58,673 nucleotides of DNA from Chitinophagaceae bacterium (GCA_947447825.1 CANFLL010000013.1:1-58673), one strand, 5' to 3'. Numbered from the stretch's first letter, positions 18,088 through 26,387 are shown. Program-made: numbers and translations. Notes: generated by a model not told the origin, from the letters alone.

Positions 18088-18804
18088 TCATGTGTTCTTT
18101 GCAATATACCTAACTAAAGTTCTTTTTGCAATCGGCAATAATGTTTCTTCAATAGGTAAAGCTAAAGAGGTTTCTACTGCATATACTGCTGGGTTCGGCA
18201 TAAAACTTCTTCTTTTTATCAGTTCAGCTTTCATTGAATAGTGTGTATTTACAAGGCTACGTTGCCAATCGGCAATAAAATCAGTGACCATAGATCTATA
18301 TTTTTCGTCATGTTTCACAAAGATACTAAGCCTATATTGATATATTTTAGTGACCCTGGAATTGCTATTACACAAAAAGAAATAGCCTTCATTATGATCA
18401 AGTGGCATCAAACCTACGGGTTCTATATTTATTTTGTCCTCAATAAACTCATAAATTTCCGTACCATTATTAATCATTTTCTTCATCTTTTTGGCACTGT
18501 AATTAATAATCTCTTCCAATTCTTGCATCATATTATCATCTTCAATCATGCTCTCATATAAAACTTGAAGTTTTTGAATTTGAATTCCAGTTAACCTTTT
18601 AGGAAACTGCTCTTGTAAATATTTTTTGTTTTCTTTGAAAGCTACAAGATTATTGTAGTGAAAAATAAGATCTGCCAATTGCGGATAGAGTTTCGACTCA
18701 TTAAAATATTTATTTATCTCTTGCAAGTAGGCCAAAAGTGTGTATCGTTTCAATTCAAAATCAATGTAACCATCAGCAAACCAAGTTTCAGATAATTTTT
18801 TCAT
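18088..18804 (-). CDS. Conserved hypothetical protein, Bacteroidota type
   Basis: 238 residues, no signal peptide or membrane segment. The first half is rich in predicted helices (aromatic and Lys/Glu-rich, FELKRYTLLAYLQEINKYF); the second half contains SIFVKHDEKYRSMVTDF and a C-terminal AVETSLALPIEETLLPIAKRTLVRYIA. I do not recognise a domain. Coding use is even and the frame has a good length, so it is probably real. It sits at the left edge of the accessory stretch with the toxin-antitoxin genes; no operon partner. Confidence 0.6.
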   Translation of the reverse strand: MKKLSETWFADGYIDFELKRYTLLAYLQEINKYFNESKLYPQLADLIFHYNNLVAFKENKKYLQEQFPKRLTGIQIQKLQVLYESMIEDDNMMQELEEIINYSAKKMKKMINNGTEIYEFIEDKINIEPVGLMPLDHNEGYFFLCNSNSRVTKIYQYRLSIFVKHDEKYRSMVTDFIADWQRSLVNTHYSMKAELIKRRSFMPNPAVYAVETSLALPIEETLLPIAKRTLVRYIAKNT

Positions 18805-18987
18805 TTATTCTACTATTTGAAGGTTAATAAATACTTTTTTACCAGCCACAATTTAGGAATAAAATTGAAAAAGTTTCTGACAATTTTTCTAATCTCTTTC
18901 AAAATTTACAATCAGTTGAAGGAGGTATTCTGAAAATCTACAATTAGTTAATTGTATTTCTTCAAATACCCTCGACTAGTTAAAACC

Positions 18988-19335
18988 TTATTGGCAAATC
19001 ATTTCAATTAATGTTTGGATTTTTTGTTTGAAGCTAGGAATATCCAGTTTAATTATTTCCCATATCAATACCTAATCAACTCCGGAGTAATCATGAATAA
19101 TTTTATTTCGTAAGTCTGCTGTCTCCCGCCATTCAATATCCGCATGCAATATTTTAAATTCATTAGTAACTTGATTAGATGCTTCTCCCATTATTTCTAA
19201 GTTTCTTACTACCGCATCTTTGGTTTTTCTATCCCTATAAAAATCGTCTTCAGTATAACCAGAAAGGTATTCATCAATATTATTTATGGCTTCAATTATA
19301 TCCTTTAGCAATAGTAAATTGTTTCTTTTAGACAT
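18988..19335 (-). pseudogene. hepT: HepT-type HEPN toxin, broken by an in-frame amber codon
   Basis: The open part (19072-19335) encodes 87 residues of a HepT/DUF86 HEPN protein, the RNase/AMPylated partner of MNT antitoxins. It includes the RX4HXY active-site motif RNKIIHDY (R76, H81, Y83). Translation stops at a TAG (19072-19074) right after SGVD. The same frame then stays open for 27 more codons to a TAA at 18988, encoding the expected last helices (VLIWEIIKLDIPSFK...). The full frame would give 115 positions, the family's normal length. In relatives the stop position is usually Tyr (GVDY). Either a pseudogene or a suppressible codon. It overlaps mnt by 8 bp. Confidence 0.8.
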
Positions 19336-19612
19336 AAATAAGTTCTGGTTCTATTGCCTTCAAAAAATCCTGTTTCAAGGCGCGTTTAGAAATCAAATCC
19401 ACCTTTCTTTTCAGTAAAGCTTCTATTTCGTAATTGAGGTGTAGAAACTTAAATCCCATTGTTCCATTTAGTTCCACCAGAATATCAACATCACTATTTT
19501 CATTATTGTCTCCCCTACTGTACGACCCAAATAATGCCATACTCTGCAAAGGGTATTTGCCAAATATTTCTGCCTTTTTCTCCTTTAAAATAGTTAGTAT
19601 TTCATTATTCAT
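19328..19612 (-). CDS. mntA: MNT-domain antitoxin (minimal nucleotidyltransferase)
   Basis: A 94-residue nucleotidyltransferase of the MNT/HepT system, where it AMPylates the HEPN toxin to silence it. It has the GSX10DXD motif: G29-S30 in LFGSYSRGD and D41-x-D43 in SDVDILVE. It is the upstream gene of the pair, and its last 8 bp overlap the hepT start, the standard arrangement. The antitoxin frame is intact whereas its toxin partner carries a premature stop. Confidence 0.85.
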   Translation of the reverse strand: MNNEILTILKEKKAEIFGKYPLQSMALFGSYSRGDNNENSDVDILVELNGTMGFKFLHLNYEIEALLKRKVDLISKRALKQDFLKAIEPELIYV

Positions 19613-19807
19613 AATTGCAAGATAGCTAAAACAAGTAGATAATGTAATTAAGTATTGAAAATGGAAGTAATTGCTACGAATTGGTCTGAGACTTTTCTAA
19701 AGTTCCCGAAACTATCTAAGCGAATCCACAAGTGACACGGTTACGGTAGCCTTGGTAGATTTTAGTTATTGACTTGCACTAGCGGAGAGTGGACGTTGAG
19801 TTGCCAG

Positions 19808-20485
19808 TTAGTGTACAGTTAATTCATAACTTTCCCTATAAGTAATTTCTAAAATATCTACATCTTCTTTTTTAAATTCTTCTTTTGGAGAAGTCTCTGC
19901 ATGAGGCCATATAATTATTTTCTTTACCTTTTGAAACCCATTGTAGTTTTTTATATCATACAATGATAAAAGCTCTGTAAAGAAAGTTTGATTCTTAAGG
20001 ATTATATCTTCAAAATCCTTCACCTGATTAATAAGTTCTTGCATTAAACGCTTAGACTTTAATTCGATAACACAGATTTGCTTATCTTTTTCACAATATC
20101 CTAAAATGTCATTAACAACTCTTACATCTTTGTCATTTTTCAATGCTAATTCTGATGTAATGAATCTTATATTTTGATCGAAAGGCAGTCTGTCTTCATT
20201 ATTTATTGCTTTATTAATTATCCAAGCTTGCAAACTCTTTTCAGGGGTTGGGCGTTTGGGCGGTTCTTTTAATAAAAGCTTATCTAATGCTTTTTCTCCT
20301 TCGTCCTTATTTTTCAAATTAGATATGCCAAGTTCAGGTTTTTGGGAACTAACTGAGACTAGTGAAAATGAATTTATACTCCCCCTAAAGTGGAACTCAT
20401 TTTTCACTAACTCATTATGTAACTCTTTATCTTCATTCAATTCCTTGGCAATCTTAAAAAATTGTAACTCTTTCATATTTTCCAT
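19808..20485 (-). CDS. Putative PD-(D/E)XK nuclease-fold protein
   Basis: 225 residues, no signal peptide. A central segment resembles a nuclease core: D126 in VVNDILGYCE followed by the E-x-K pair E141-L-K143 in ICVIELKSKR, with flanking beta-strand-like hydrophobics and a following helix. The N-terminal 80 residues are charged and possibly helical. The gene is 14 bp downstream of the metallo-beta-lactamase gene on the same strand, so the two are almost certainly co-transcribed. I cannot assign a named family; NucS- or restriction-like folds are the closest idea. Confidence 0.5.
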   Translation of the reverse strand: MENMKELQFFKIAKELNEDKELHNELVKNEFHFRGSINSFSLVSVSSQKPELGISNLKNKDEGEKALDKLLLKEPPKRPTPEKSLQAWIINKAINNEDRLPFDQNIRFITSELALKNDKDVRVVNDILGYCEKDKQICVIELKSKRLMQELINQVKDFEDIILKNQTFFTELLSLYDIKNYNGFQKVKKIIIWPHAETSPKEEFKKEDVDILEITYRESYELTVH

Positions 20486-20499
20486 TTTATTGTAATTTT

Positions 20500-21750
20500 T
20501 TAAACTTCATATTCCTTCCCATCTTCCCAAAGCACTATATTTTCAAAACCTTCTTTCTCAAAGGCTATTTTAAACTTTTCAGGATATGCAGTATGTATTG
20601 GCACTAGTTTCTTTGAATCAATTGCTTTCGCAAACTTAATCAAATCAGGTACTGTAGCGTGACCACTTGTATGTATTATTTGAAATGAAATACCACTTTC
20701 GTCTTTTAGTTTATTGATAGTATCTGTGAAATATTGTTGATGTTCTTTTTTTAAGTAGCCATCCCATTGAGAATATATGATGTTAATTGTTCCATTATCG
20801 CGAAGCTTCTCTATTAATTTCTCATTAGGGCAGCGAACAAAATAAACATACTTGGAAGGGGAATTGAAAACAGCATCACCTATTCTTTGTTTGCTTATCC
20901 TTTCTCTAAACTCATCAAATGACTTATCATTAATAATCTTCTTTAATTGACTAGGATGCTCATACACTTTTATTTCTTCCCATTCTATCACAGGAATACT
21001 TTTAGATTGTTTCCTCACCATATCTAAAATAAAAGCGGTATAAATATCTATCACCAAATATTTATTGGTTCTTTTACAAGCCCTTAAAACAGAAACCAAC
21101 CTATCTACATTCTGTGCCGAACTTATAACAAAGGATATATTGTCCTGATTCCGGATTACATCGTAAATAGCTTGCTCTACGCTTTCTTCAGTTGCATATT
21201 TATGATTTTCCCTTTCTACCATTGTTCCCTCTAAAAAGAGTAAATCAATATTTTCTGGTGGTTTCTTTATCAAGATGTCATAAAGCATCTTTTTCCTTCC
21301 AGTAGCCCTAAAGTCTCCACTATACATTACCCGCTTACCATCTACTTCTATTAAAAATGAAAATGATTCTGGTGTAGAATGGTCGGTTAAAAAGGTTTTT
21401 ACTTTAAATGTATCAGCAATGATAAACTCATTCCAAGGCTTTATTAGCTTAAAATCCCCATCCAATGGTGCTTCGCCTATAAATATTTTTGTTGCATTGA
21501 TTAGGTCTAATGAAAGTTCGCCAATATAAATAGGCACGTTCTTTCCTACCATTTCCATTAAGCCAACATGGTCTTTATGTGGATGGGAAATAAGCAGTGC
21601 ATCCAACTTGTTTCTCGCATAATCAACATTGGGGTTCTTTGTATCCAATGGCGTACCGAGGTCAATCCATAAAATTTTTCCATTGCTTGCAGTTAGTTCA
21701 ATGCAAGTTCCACCAATCTCTTCTGTTCCCCTGTAAACTTTCACTTTCAT
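20500..21750 (-). CDS. Beta-CASP metallo-beta-lactamase (RNase J-like) hydrolase
   Basis: 416 residues. Metal-binding motifs: HPHKDH (H56, H58, D60, H61), H124 in LTDHS, D146 in YSGDFR, a beta-CASP-type insertion (about 175-340), then HTSGHAT and the terminal IHTAYPEKF histidine. The fold predicts a nuclease acting on RNA or DNA ends. It is shorter than housekeeping RNase J (about 550) and lacks its C-terminal domain, fitting an accessory-genome role. Operon with the PD-(D/E)XK-like gene. Located between two MNT/HepT pairs. A defence function is an inference from context. Confidence 0.8.
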   Translation of the reverse strand: MKVKVYRGTEEIGGTCIELTASNGKILWIDLGTPLDTKNPNVDYARNKLDALLISHPHKDHVGLMEMVGKNVPIYIGELSLDLINATKIFIGEAPLDGDFKLIKPWNEFIIADTFKVKTFLTDHSTPESFSFLIEVDGKRVMYSGDFRATGRKKMLYDILIKKPPENIDLLFLEGTMVERENHKYATEESVEQAIYDVIRNQDNISFVISSAQNVDRLVSVLRACKRTNKYLVIDIYTAFILDMVRKQSKSIPVIEWEEIKVYEHPSQLKKIINDKSFDEFRERISKQRIGDAVFNSPSKYVYFVRCPNEKLIEKLRDNGTINIIYSQWDGYLKKEHQQYFTDTINKLKDESGISFQIIHTSGHATVPDLIKFAKAIDSKKLVPIHTAYPEKFKIAFEKEGFENIVLWEDGKEYEV

Positions 21751-21792
21751 ATTCTATCTATTATCATTATTAAATGTATTCTACTTGGTGCT

Positions 21793-22131
21793 TTAGTTAT
21801 GGTCATCAATCTTTATCTCCTTTTGTATTCCTTTGTTTGCGGGTTTATAAACGCAGAAGCCTAACCATATACAAAACATCAACGCAAGACAAAGTGTAAT
21901 GATAACGATAAAAGTGTGACGTTTTGCCGCATACATATCATGGCATTGATTGCCAATAAAAGCATTACACAAACTTGCAAGCAAATAGCCAATCGAACCA
22001 ACTGCACAAACAAGTGCAGCAAAGACGCAGAAGAGCCAACAAAACGGATTTGTAACTGGCAAATAAACAAGCACTAAAAAGAGCATTGCCGCAACCCCAT
22101 AACCAATTATATATGCAGTGTAATTACCCAT
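21793..22131 (-). CDS. Small three-helix membrane protein, unknown
   Basis: 112 residues with three hydrophobic segments (about 5-30, 32-58, 72-94) and a short basic/acidic tail. Cys-rich in the membrane segments. No recognised domain. It is 42 bp upstream of the metallo-beta-lactamase gene on the same strand, so it may belong to the same transcript; that would give a membrane protein, hydrolase, nuclease order. Confidence 0.5.
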   Translation of the reverse strand: MGNYTAYIIGYGVAAMLFLVLVYLPVTNPFCWLFCVFAALVCAVGSIGYLLASLCNAFIGNQCHDMYAAKRHTFIVIITLCLALMFCIWLGFCVYKPANKGIQKEIKIDDHN

Positions 22132-22323
22132 AAACTTATTCCTACCTATAAAACGTAACAGGGTACTTTTTTACGACACTAAAAGGATAATCTTTACCCA
22201 CAAGTTTTCAACAACACTATGCACATCGTGTTCTTAGAGTAGACGTTAGTAGAAGAAAGCAATTCAAACTTTTCCATACAATCCCCTTCCACCACCCCCT
22301 TCAAACCCAAAAACTACCTCCGA

Positions 22324-22575
22324 AGACTTAAAAGTGGTGTATTTAGGTCATCGGACGAAGGATTTAGGTCATCGGACGAAGGATTTGAACCATCGGACGG
22401 AGGATTTGAAACATCGGACGGAGGATTTGAATCATCAGACGGAGGATTTAAACCATCGGACGAAGGAATTGAATCATCAGACAAAGGATTTGAATCATCA
22501 GACGGAGGATTTGAACCATCGGACGGAAGATTTAAGTCGTCAGACGTTGTATATAGACATTTTGATGATTATTTC
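22324..22575. repeat. Array B: tight 21-bp tandem repeats (GGACGGAGGATTTGAA-like)
   Basis: Ten clear units in exact 21-bp register from 22345 to 22554, each with a core close to ATCGGACGGAGGATTTGA, plus a decayed unit on each side. There are no indels. One plus-strand frame (22334-22585) is open and would encode a heptad of type DLNHRTE with Leu at every seventh position, a coiled-coil-like pattern. There is no evidence that it is translated. It lies between divergent genes, about 190 bp upstream of one and 75 bp upstream of the other. Confidence 0.9.
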
Positions 22576-22650
22576 AATTGAATGAAGATTGTACCATATT
22601 AAAAACGCTAACCCTTAACTAATGGGTATATTTGGAGAAATATATTTAAT

Positions 22651-23343
22651 ATGGAAAAGAAAGTTGTTGTTAGAAATTACTCCATTACTGATGGAGAATT
22701 GGTAGTTACTGGCAACAGCCTGCTAACTTCTGCACGTAGAGATTCTGTAGAATTTGCCACCCGTAGCTATACTGAAGTAAAAGACTTTGCGCCATTGGCA
22801 CTAGAAATAGTTGCTTTTGCAGACCTCCCTACCGATGAGGAATTGCGTGGCATTCAAGACACTGCTACCAATACAAAAAACGTAGGTGCCGATAATGTGA
22901 GAGTGAAAATTAGGGCAATAATGACCTCCACCGAAAATATTTATGATGTACATAGTGGCGAGTTTAAGCGTTTTGGCACCAAAGGCATGAGTCATTTTAG
23001 CGATGCCGAACTGATAAAATGTGGCCGGAGAGTAGCCAGAACCACCACTGCCATGCTAACCCAACTTGCCCCTCAAGGCATAACCGCCACAACGGCAACT
23101 GCTTTGTTAACAGCAGTAAATAGTTTTGAAACTGAAGTTGATGACCAGCTGGATACTATTAATGATAGGGATATTGCTACCGAAGCAAGGGTAGTGAAAG
23201 GAAATTCAGTTTATGCCAAGTTGATAAAAGTGGCAAACACTGGCAAGAACATTTGGGTAACAACCAATGAGGCAAAACATAATGACTATGTAATTTATGA
23301 TACCCCAAAAACAGCTGTGGTTCCTGTTCCGCCAACAACGTAG
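22651..23343 (+). CDS. Uncharacterised 230-residue protein
   Basis: No recognised domain, no signal peptide or membrane segment. The sequence reads as soluble and mixed in structure: an N-terminal ITDGELVVTGNSLL, a middle VKIRAIMTSTENIYDVHSGE followed by GMSHFSDAELIKCGRRVART, an Ala/Thr-rich helix-like TATTATALLTAVNSFE, and a C-terminal NDYVIYDTPKTAVV with a Pro/Thr tail. It is preceded by array B and followed directly by a strong 21-bp hairpin terminator, so it should be monocistronic. Probably a Bacteroidota-specific family; function unknown. Confidence 0.65.
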   Translation: MEKKVVVRNYSITDGELVVTGNSLLTSARRDSVEFATRSYTEVKDFAPLALEIVAFADLPTDEELRGIQDTATNTKNVGADNVRVKIRAIMTSTENIYDVHSGEFKRFGTKGMSHFSDAELIKCGRRVARTTTAMLTQLAPQGITATTATALLTAVNSFETEVDDQLDTINDRDIATEARVVKGNSVYAKLIKVANTGKNIWVTTNEAKHNDYVIYDTPKTAVVPVPPTT

Positions 23344-23389
23344 ATGTGAGTGGAGAGTCGAGAGTCAATAGTCGAGAGTTTTGGAGTAT

Positions 23390-23441
23390 AAAAGAAAGAG
23401 GCAGTAAGGAAGATAAAACATCCTTACTGCCTCTTTCTTTT
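23390..23441 (+). terminator. Long perfect hairpin terminator
   Basis: A 21-bp perfect stem (23390-23410 with 23421-23441, arms AAAAGAAAGAGGCAG and CTGCCTCTTTCTTTT at their ends) and a 10-nt loop, ending in T-rich sequence. It is flanked on both sides by GAGTCGAGAGT / ACTTTCAACTTTCC short-phrase repeats. It serves the 230-residue gene. Confidence 0.8.
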
Positions 23442-23538
23442 GACTATAGACTTATGACTTTCAACTTTCCACTATCGACCAATTCTCAAAGCCATTTCAA
23501 CAGCAGTAATTTTAATTCCCTCAATTCTTTAAGAAACT

Positions 23539-23546
23539 TATCTTTG
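23539..23546 (+). promoter_or_regulatory. Candidate -7 box for the second MNT/HepT pair
   Basis: TATCTTTG matches the Bacteroidota TAnnTTTG box exactly and ends 15 bp before the MNT ATG. No clear -33 TTTG is visible. Confidence 0.35.
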
Positions 23547-23561
23547 GATATATTATCGCAA

Positions 23562-23858
23562 ATGACAACGAAAGAAAACATATTATCTACTTTAAAAACG
23601 CACAAGCATGAGTTTGCAAAATATGGCGTTATGAATGTTGGACTATTTGGCTCTTATTTGCGCAATGAACAATCAGCTAAAAGCGATATTGATTTGCTGA
23701 TAGACTTTGAGCCGGAAAAAGAGAACTTCGATAATTATATGGCCGTCTATGATTTGTTTGAGAATCTTTTTAAGAATGAAAAAATTGAAATCGTAACCAA
23801 AAATGGCTTGAGCAAATACATTGGCCCTAAAATATTAAAAGACTTAGTGTATGTCTAA
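23562..23858 (+). CDS. mntA: MNT-domain antitoxin (minimal nucleotidyltransferase), second copy
   Basis: From the ATG at 23562 (98 residues; longer upstream readings run through a terminator and low-complexity repeats, so they are rejected). The nucleotidyltransferase motif is G30-S31 in LFGSYLRNE and D42-x-D44 in SDIDLLIDF. It is predicted to AMPylate and silence the HepT encoded next; the genes overlap by 8 bp. Similar in layout to the pair at 19.3 kb but clearly diverged in sequence, so these are not recent duplicates. Confidence 0.85.
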   Translation: MTTKENILSTLKTHKHEFAKYGVMNVGLFGSYLRNEQSAKSDIDLLIDFEPEKENFDNYMAVYDLFENLFKNEKIEIVTKNGLSKYIGPKILKDLVYV

Positions 23859-24189
23859 GGAGCCCATTGAATTCTTAAAACATATTGCTGATGAATGTAC
23901 CTATTTACTTTCAGTGAATAATGGCTTATCAAAAGATGATTTTTTAGATGATGAAACTTTGAAACGGGCTGTTGTAAGAAGTTTAGAAATTATAGGAGAA
24001 GCCACAAAGAAAATCCCCGCAGACTTTAAAGTTAAATGGAGTTCAATAAAATGGAAAAATATGGCGGGAATGAGAGACCGCCTTATTCATGACTAGATTG
24101 GAGTAAACTATTCTATTGTTTGGGATGTGTTTAAAAATAAAATCCCTGAACTCTATGAACAAATTCAAGACGTAATAAGTAATGAATAA
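23851..24189 (+). pseudogene. hepT: HepT-type HEPN toxin, broken by an amber codon at the motif tyrosine
   Basis: The open part (23851-24096) gives 81 residues ending RDRLIHD (R75, H80), i.e. the RX4HXY motif cut exactly at its Tyr: codon 82 is TAG where TAT/TAC is expected. The same frame then remains open for 30 codons (IGVNYSIVWDVFKNKIPELYE...), matching the normal HepT C-terminus, to a TAA at 24187. The full frame of 112 positions is the family length. The Tyr is the residue AMPylated by MNT in studied systems. The intact downstream frame argues for a recent mutation or for read-through. It shares an 8-bp overlap with mntA. Confidence 0.82.
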
Positions 24190-24302
24190 TCTTATTTACT
24201 ACTAATACACTGCAGAAAAGCAATTTTAAACCTTTTCTTTTAACTCACAACTATCGACTTTTTTATTACGACTCTCAACTTTCCACTTTCCACTAATTCC
24301 TC

Positions 24303-24310
24303 TATATTTG
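24303..24310 (+). promoter_or_regulatory. Candidate -7 box for the DinB/YfiT gene
   Basis: TATATTTG, an exact TAnnTTTG match, ends 20 bp before the ATG at 24331. The preceding 24230-24300 is ACTTTCCACTTTCCAC-type short-phrase repeat. Confidence 0.4.
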
Positions 24311-24330
24311 AAACAATAAAATAAACTGAT

Positions 24331-24852
24331 ATGGACCATCGTTACCCAATTGGCAAATATGAGCCAAAAGAATATAGTGAGGCACAAAGAGAAGAATGGT
24401 TGAAAGCAATAAAAGAGCTTCCAGCAAATCTTAAAAAAGCCCTTGAAGGATTGAGCGAAGCGCAACTAAAAACTCCTTATCGAGATGGCGGTTGGACGGT
24501 TGTTCAACTTACTCACCACATTGCAGATAGCCATGCCAACGCGTATATTCGTTTTAAATTGGGACTTACAGAAGATAACCCAACCATTAAACCTTACGAA
24601 GAAAAGGAATGGGCCTTACTGGCAGATAATGATGCGGTGCCTATCTCTGTTTCGGTTACGCTGCTAGAGGCTTTACATACTAGATGGTCGGCGGTTTTGG
24701 CTACCATCACTACCGAACAATGGAACAGAACGGTGGTGCATCCCGAACACGGAAGGCAGATGACACTATGGTTTTTATTGGGCATGTACGCATGGCATAG
24801 CCTGCATCATGTGGCACACATTACATCATTGAGAGAAAGAAATAATTGGTAA
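24331..24852 (+). CDS. DinB/YfiT-family putative metal-dependent hydrolase (bacillithiol-transferase-like)
   Basis: 173 residues of the DinB four-helix fold. Three metal-ligand histidines can be placed: VVQLTHHIADSHANAY in the second helix and YAWHSLHHVAHI near the C-terminus, the YfiT/BstA arrangement. N-terminal DHRYPIGKYEP is typical of the YfiT subgroup. The family includes thiol-S-transferases; Bacteroidota substrate unknown. The Nudix gene starts 3 bp after its stop, so the two form an operon. Confidence 0.85.
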   Translation: MDHRYPIGKYEPKEYSEAQREEWLKAIKELPANLKKALEGLSEAQLKTPYRDGGWTVVQLTHHIADSHANAYIRFKLGLTEDNPTIKPYEEKEWALLADNDAVPISVSVTLLEALHTRWSAVLATITTEQWNRTVVHPEHGRQMTLWFLLGMYAWHSLHHVAHITSLRERNNW

Positions 24853-24855
24853 AAT

Positions 24856-25425
24856 ATGAGTGAAGGAAGAGATTTAACTTGGAAAAAACTATCGTCTGAA
24901 TATTTATTGAGAGATACTTGGGCTACTATCAGAATAGATTCTTGTGAGAAACCAGATGGCGTAATTGTGGAACCATATTATGTGTACGAGTTTCCTAATT
25001 GGGTTACGGCATTGGCTTTCACTAAGGACGGAAAGATAATTTTGGAACGGCAATACAGGCACGCCCTCGGCGAAACGATGTATGAAATACCGGGAGGCTG
25101 TGTGGATGCAAGTGATAAAAGTTTTGAAGATGCCATTGCTAGGGAACTGTTGGAGGAAACAGGCTACAAATTTGAACGCTTTGAATACTTGGGCAAAACC
25201 TCTGCTAATCCATCAACCAATACTAACTTGATGCACATGTTTATTGCTTATGGTGGCGAGTTGGTGCAGGAGCAAGAACTGGATCATGGGGAAGACTTGG
25301 AAGTACTTTTTGTAACGATGGAGGAGTTATTGGATCTGCTAGAAAGAGGAGAGTTTATGCAAGCAATGCACACCACCTGTTTGTATATTGCATTGAAGAA
25401 GCTAGGCAAGTTTAGTTTAAAATAA
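24856..25425 (+). CDS. Nudix hydrolase (ADP-ribose pyrophosphatase-like)
   Basis: 189 residues. It hydrolyses a nucleoside diphosphate linked to another moiety; the N-terminal beta-rich lid and the VVEPYYVYEFPNWVTALA segment resemble ADP-sugar pyrophosphatases. The Nudix box GGCVDASDKSFEDAIARELL plus EETGY keeps the catalytic REL-x-EE core, but the first Glu of the consensus is replaced (Lys in DKS). Co-transcribed with the YfiT-like gene (3-bp gap). Confidence 0.85.
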   Translation: MSEGRDLTWKKLSSEYLLRDTWATIRIDSCEKPDGVIVEPYYVYEFPNWVTALAFTKDGKIILERQYRHALGETMYEIPGGCVDASDKSFEDAIARELLEETGYKFERFEYLGKTSANPSTNTNLMHMFIAYGGELVQEQELDHGEDLEVLFVTMEELLDLLERGEFMQAMHTTCLYIALKKLGKFSLK

Positions 25426-25445
25426 TTGCAAATGTGGAGGAAGGT

Positions 25446-25569
25446 TTACCACAAAGTACACAAAGAAAAAAAGACAAGGAACACAAGGGTTTTGGTTTAT
25501 TATTCAACTAAAGGGATTAATATTTGATTTGTGTTCCTTGTGTTTTTCTCCTAGTGACCTTTGTGGTTA
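25446..25569. repeat. CACAAAG-type inverted-repeat element (best copy)
   Basis: The left arm TTACCACAAAGTACACAAAG, then AAGACAAGGAACACAA, and the right arm TTGTGTTCCTTGTGTTTTTC, then GACCTTTGTGGTTA, can fold into a long imperfect hairpin. It lies between the Nudix and kinase-like genes. Confidence 0.65.
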
Positions 25570-25581
25570 GAAAATTATAAC

Positions 25582-26100
25582 ATGAAATACCCCAGAAGAT
25601 TATCGTCGGGCGCAAACAACACAGTCATCGTGGTTTCAGACAACGAGGTGGCAAAACTTTTCACGGATGATACCCGCTCGGATATTGGTTCGGAAGCCGA
25701 AAAGATGAAGTATGCAAATGAGATTAATGGTCTGGTGGCAAAACTGGTAAGACTGGAATATAATGAATTGCTGCAAGCTGAAATGCTGGTAATGGAACGA
25801 ATAAAACCAATTGATTTCAGAGCGTATGAAGTGGAAATAAGGCAACTTTGGCTAGATGTATTTGAACATGAACTTAAACAATTGCACGCTGCTGGTTTTG
25901 TTCATAGAGATTTGAAAAGGCCATCGAATATTGGCGGGCTTGCTTTTGATAATATATTACTAACAGATGAAGGACTCAGATTAATTGATGTAGGCATCTC
26001 AGCGCTGGAAAGGCAAGTGGGTAGTGCTATCTTTAATAAATATGTAGAAATAGAATTGGCAGAACTGGTAGTTTTTAAAGATTATTTTTTGAATAGATAA
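25582..26100 (+). CDS. Small protein-kinase-fold protein
   Basis: From the ATG at 25582 the product is 172 residues (an in-frame ATG at 25561 lies inside the repeat and is less likely). Kinase signatures: VAKLF (possible ATP-binding Lys), a Glu-rich helix GSEAEKMKYANEI, the catalytic loop VHRDLKRPSN, and a metal-binding LIDVGIS in place of DFG. It is much shorter than eukaryotic-like kinases and lacks most of the C-lobe, like RIO- or phosphotransferase-type kinases. Role unknown. Confidence 0.65.
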   Translation: MKYPRRLSSGANNTVIVVSDNEVAKLFTDDTRSDIGSEAEKMKYANEINGLVAKLVRLEYNELLQAEMLVMERIKPIDFRAYEVEIRQLWLDVFEHELKQLHAAGFVHRDLKRPSNIGGLAFDNILLTDEGLRLIDVGISALERQVGSAIFNKYVEIELAELVVFKDYFLNR

Positions 26101-26120
26101 AAAAAGTGCGATTAAAGTGC

Positions 26121-26330
26121 TTTACCACTGAGTTCACAAGAAGAAAGCAAGAGACACAAAGGTTTTAGGAATTGACTAAAAATAAATTGAGCAATTTGAA
26201 GTTTAATTCAGTTTATTTTTCACCTATTACCTATATCTTATTGCTTACAACTTACGTATCATTTCAAAACAAGTTTTAACATGCAATCGTTGTGTTCTTT
26301 GTGAAAACCTTAGTGTTTCTTGAGGTTAAA
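26121..26330. repeat. CACAAAG-type inverted-repeat element
   Basis: The left arm TTTACCACTGAGTTCACAAG, then GAGACACAAAGGTTTTA, faces the right arm TTGTGTTCTTTGTGAAAACC, then TTCTTGAGGTTAAA. The arms are less well conserved than at 25446 and the middle is longer. Between the kinase-like gene and mtgA; no gene is seen here. Confidence 0.5.
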
Positions 26331-26387
26331 ATACACCAGAGTAGTAACTTTTTTCATATCTAAACATCATTACCTTTTATTTGCAGA

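Noticed and set aside
19072-24189. Reassigned TAG codon in the whole genome
   Set aside because: Neighbouring genes end at TAG (for example 5685, 17902, 38468, 40151) with no conserved continuation, so TAG is a normal stop here.
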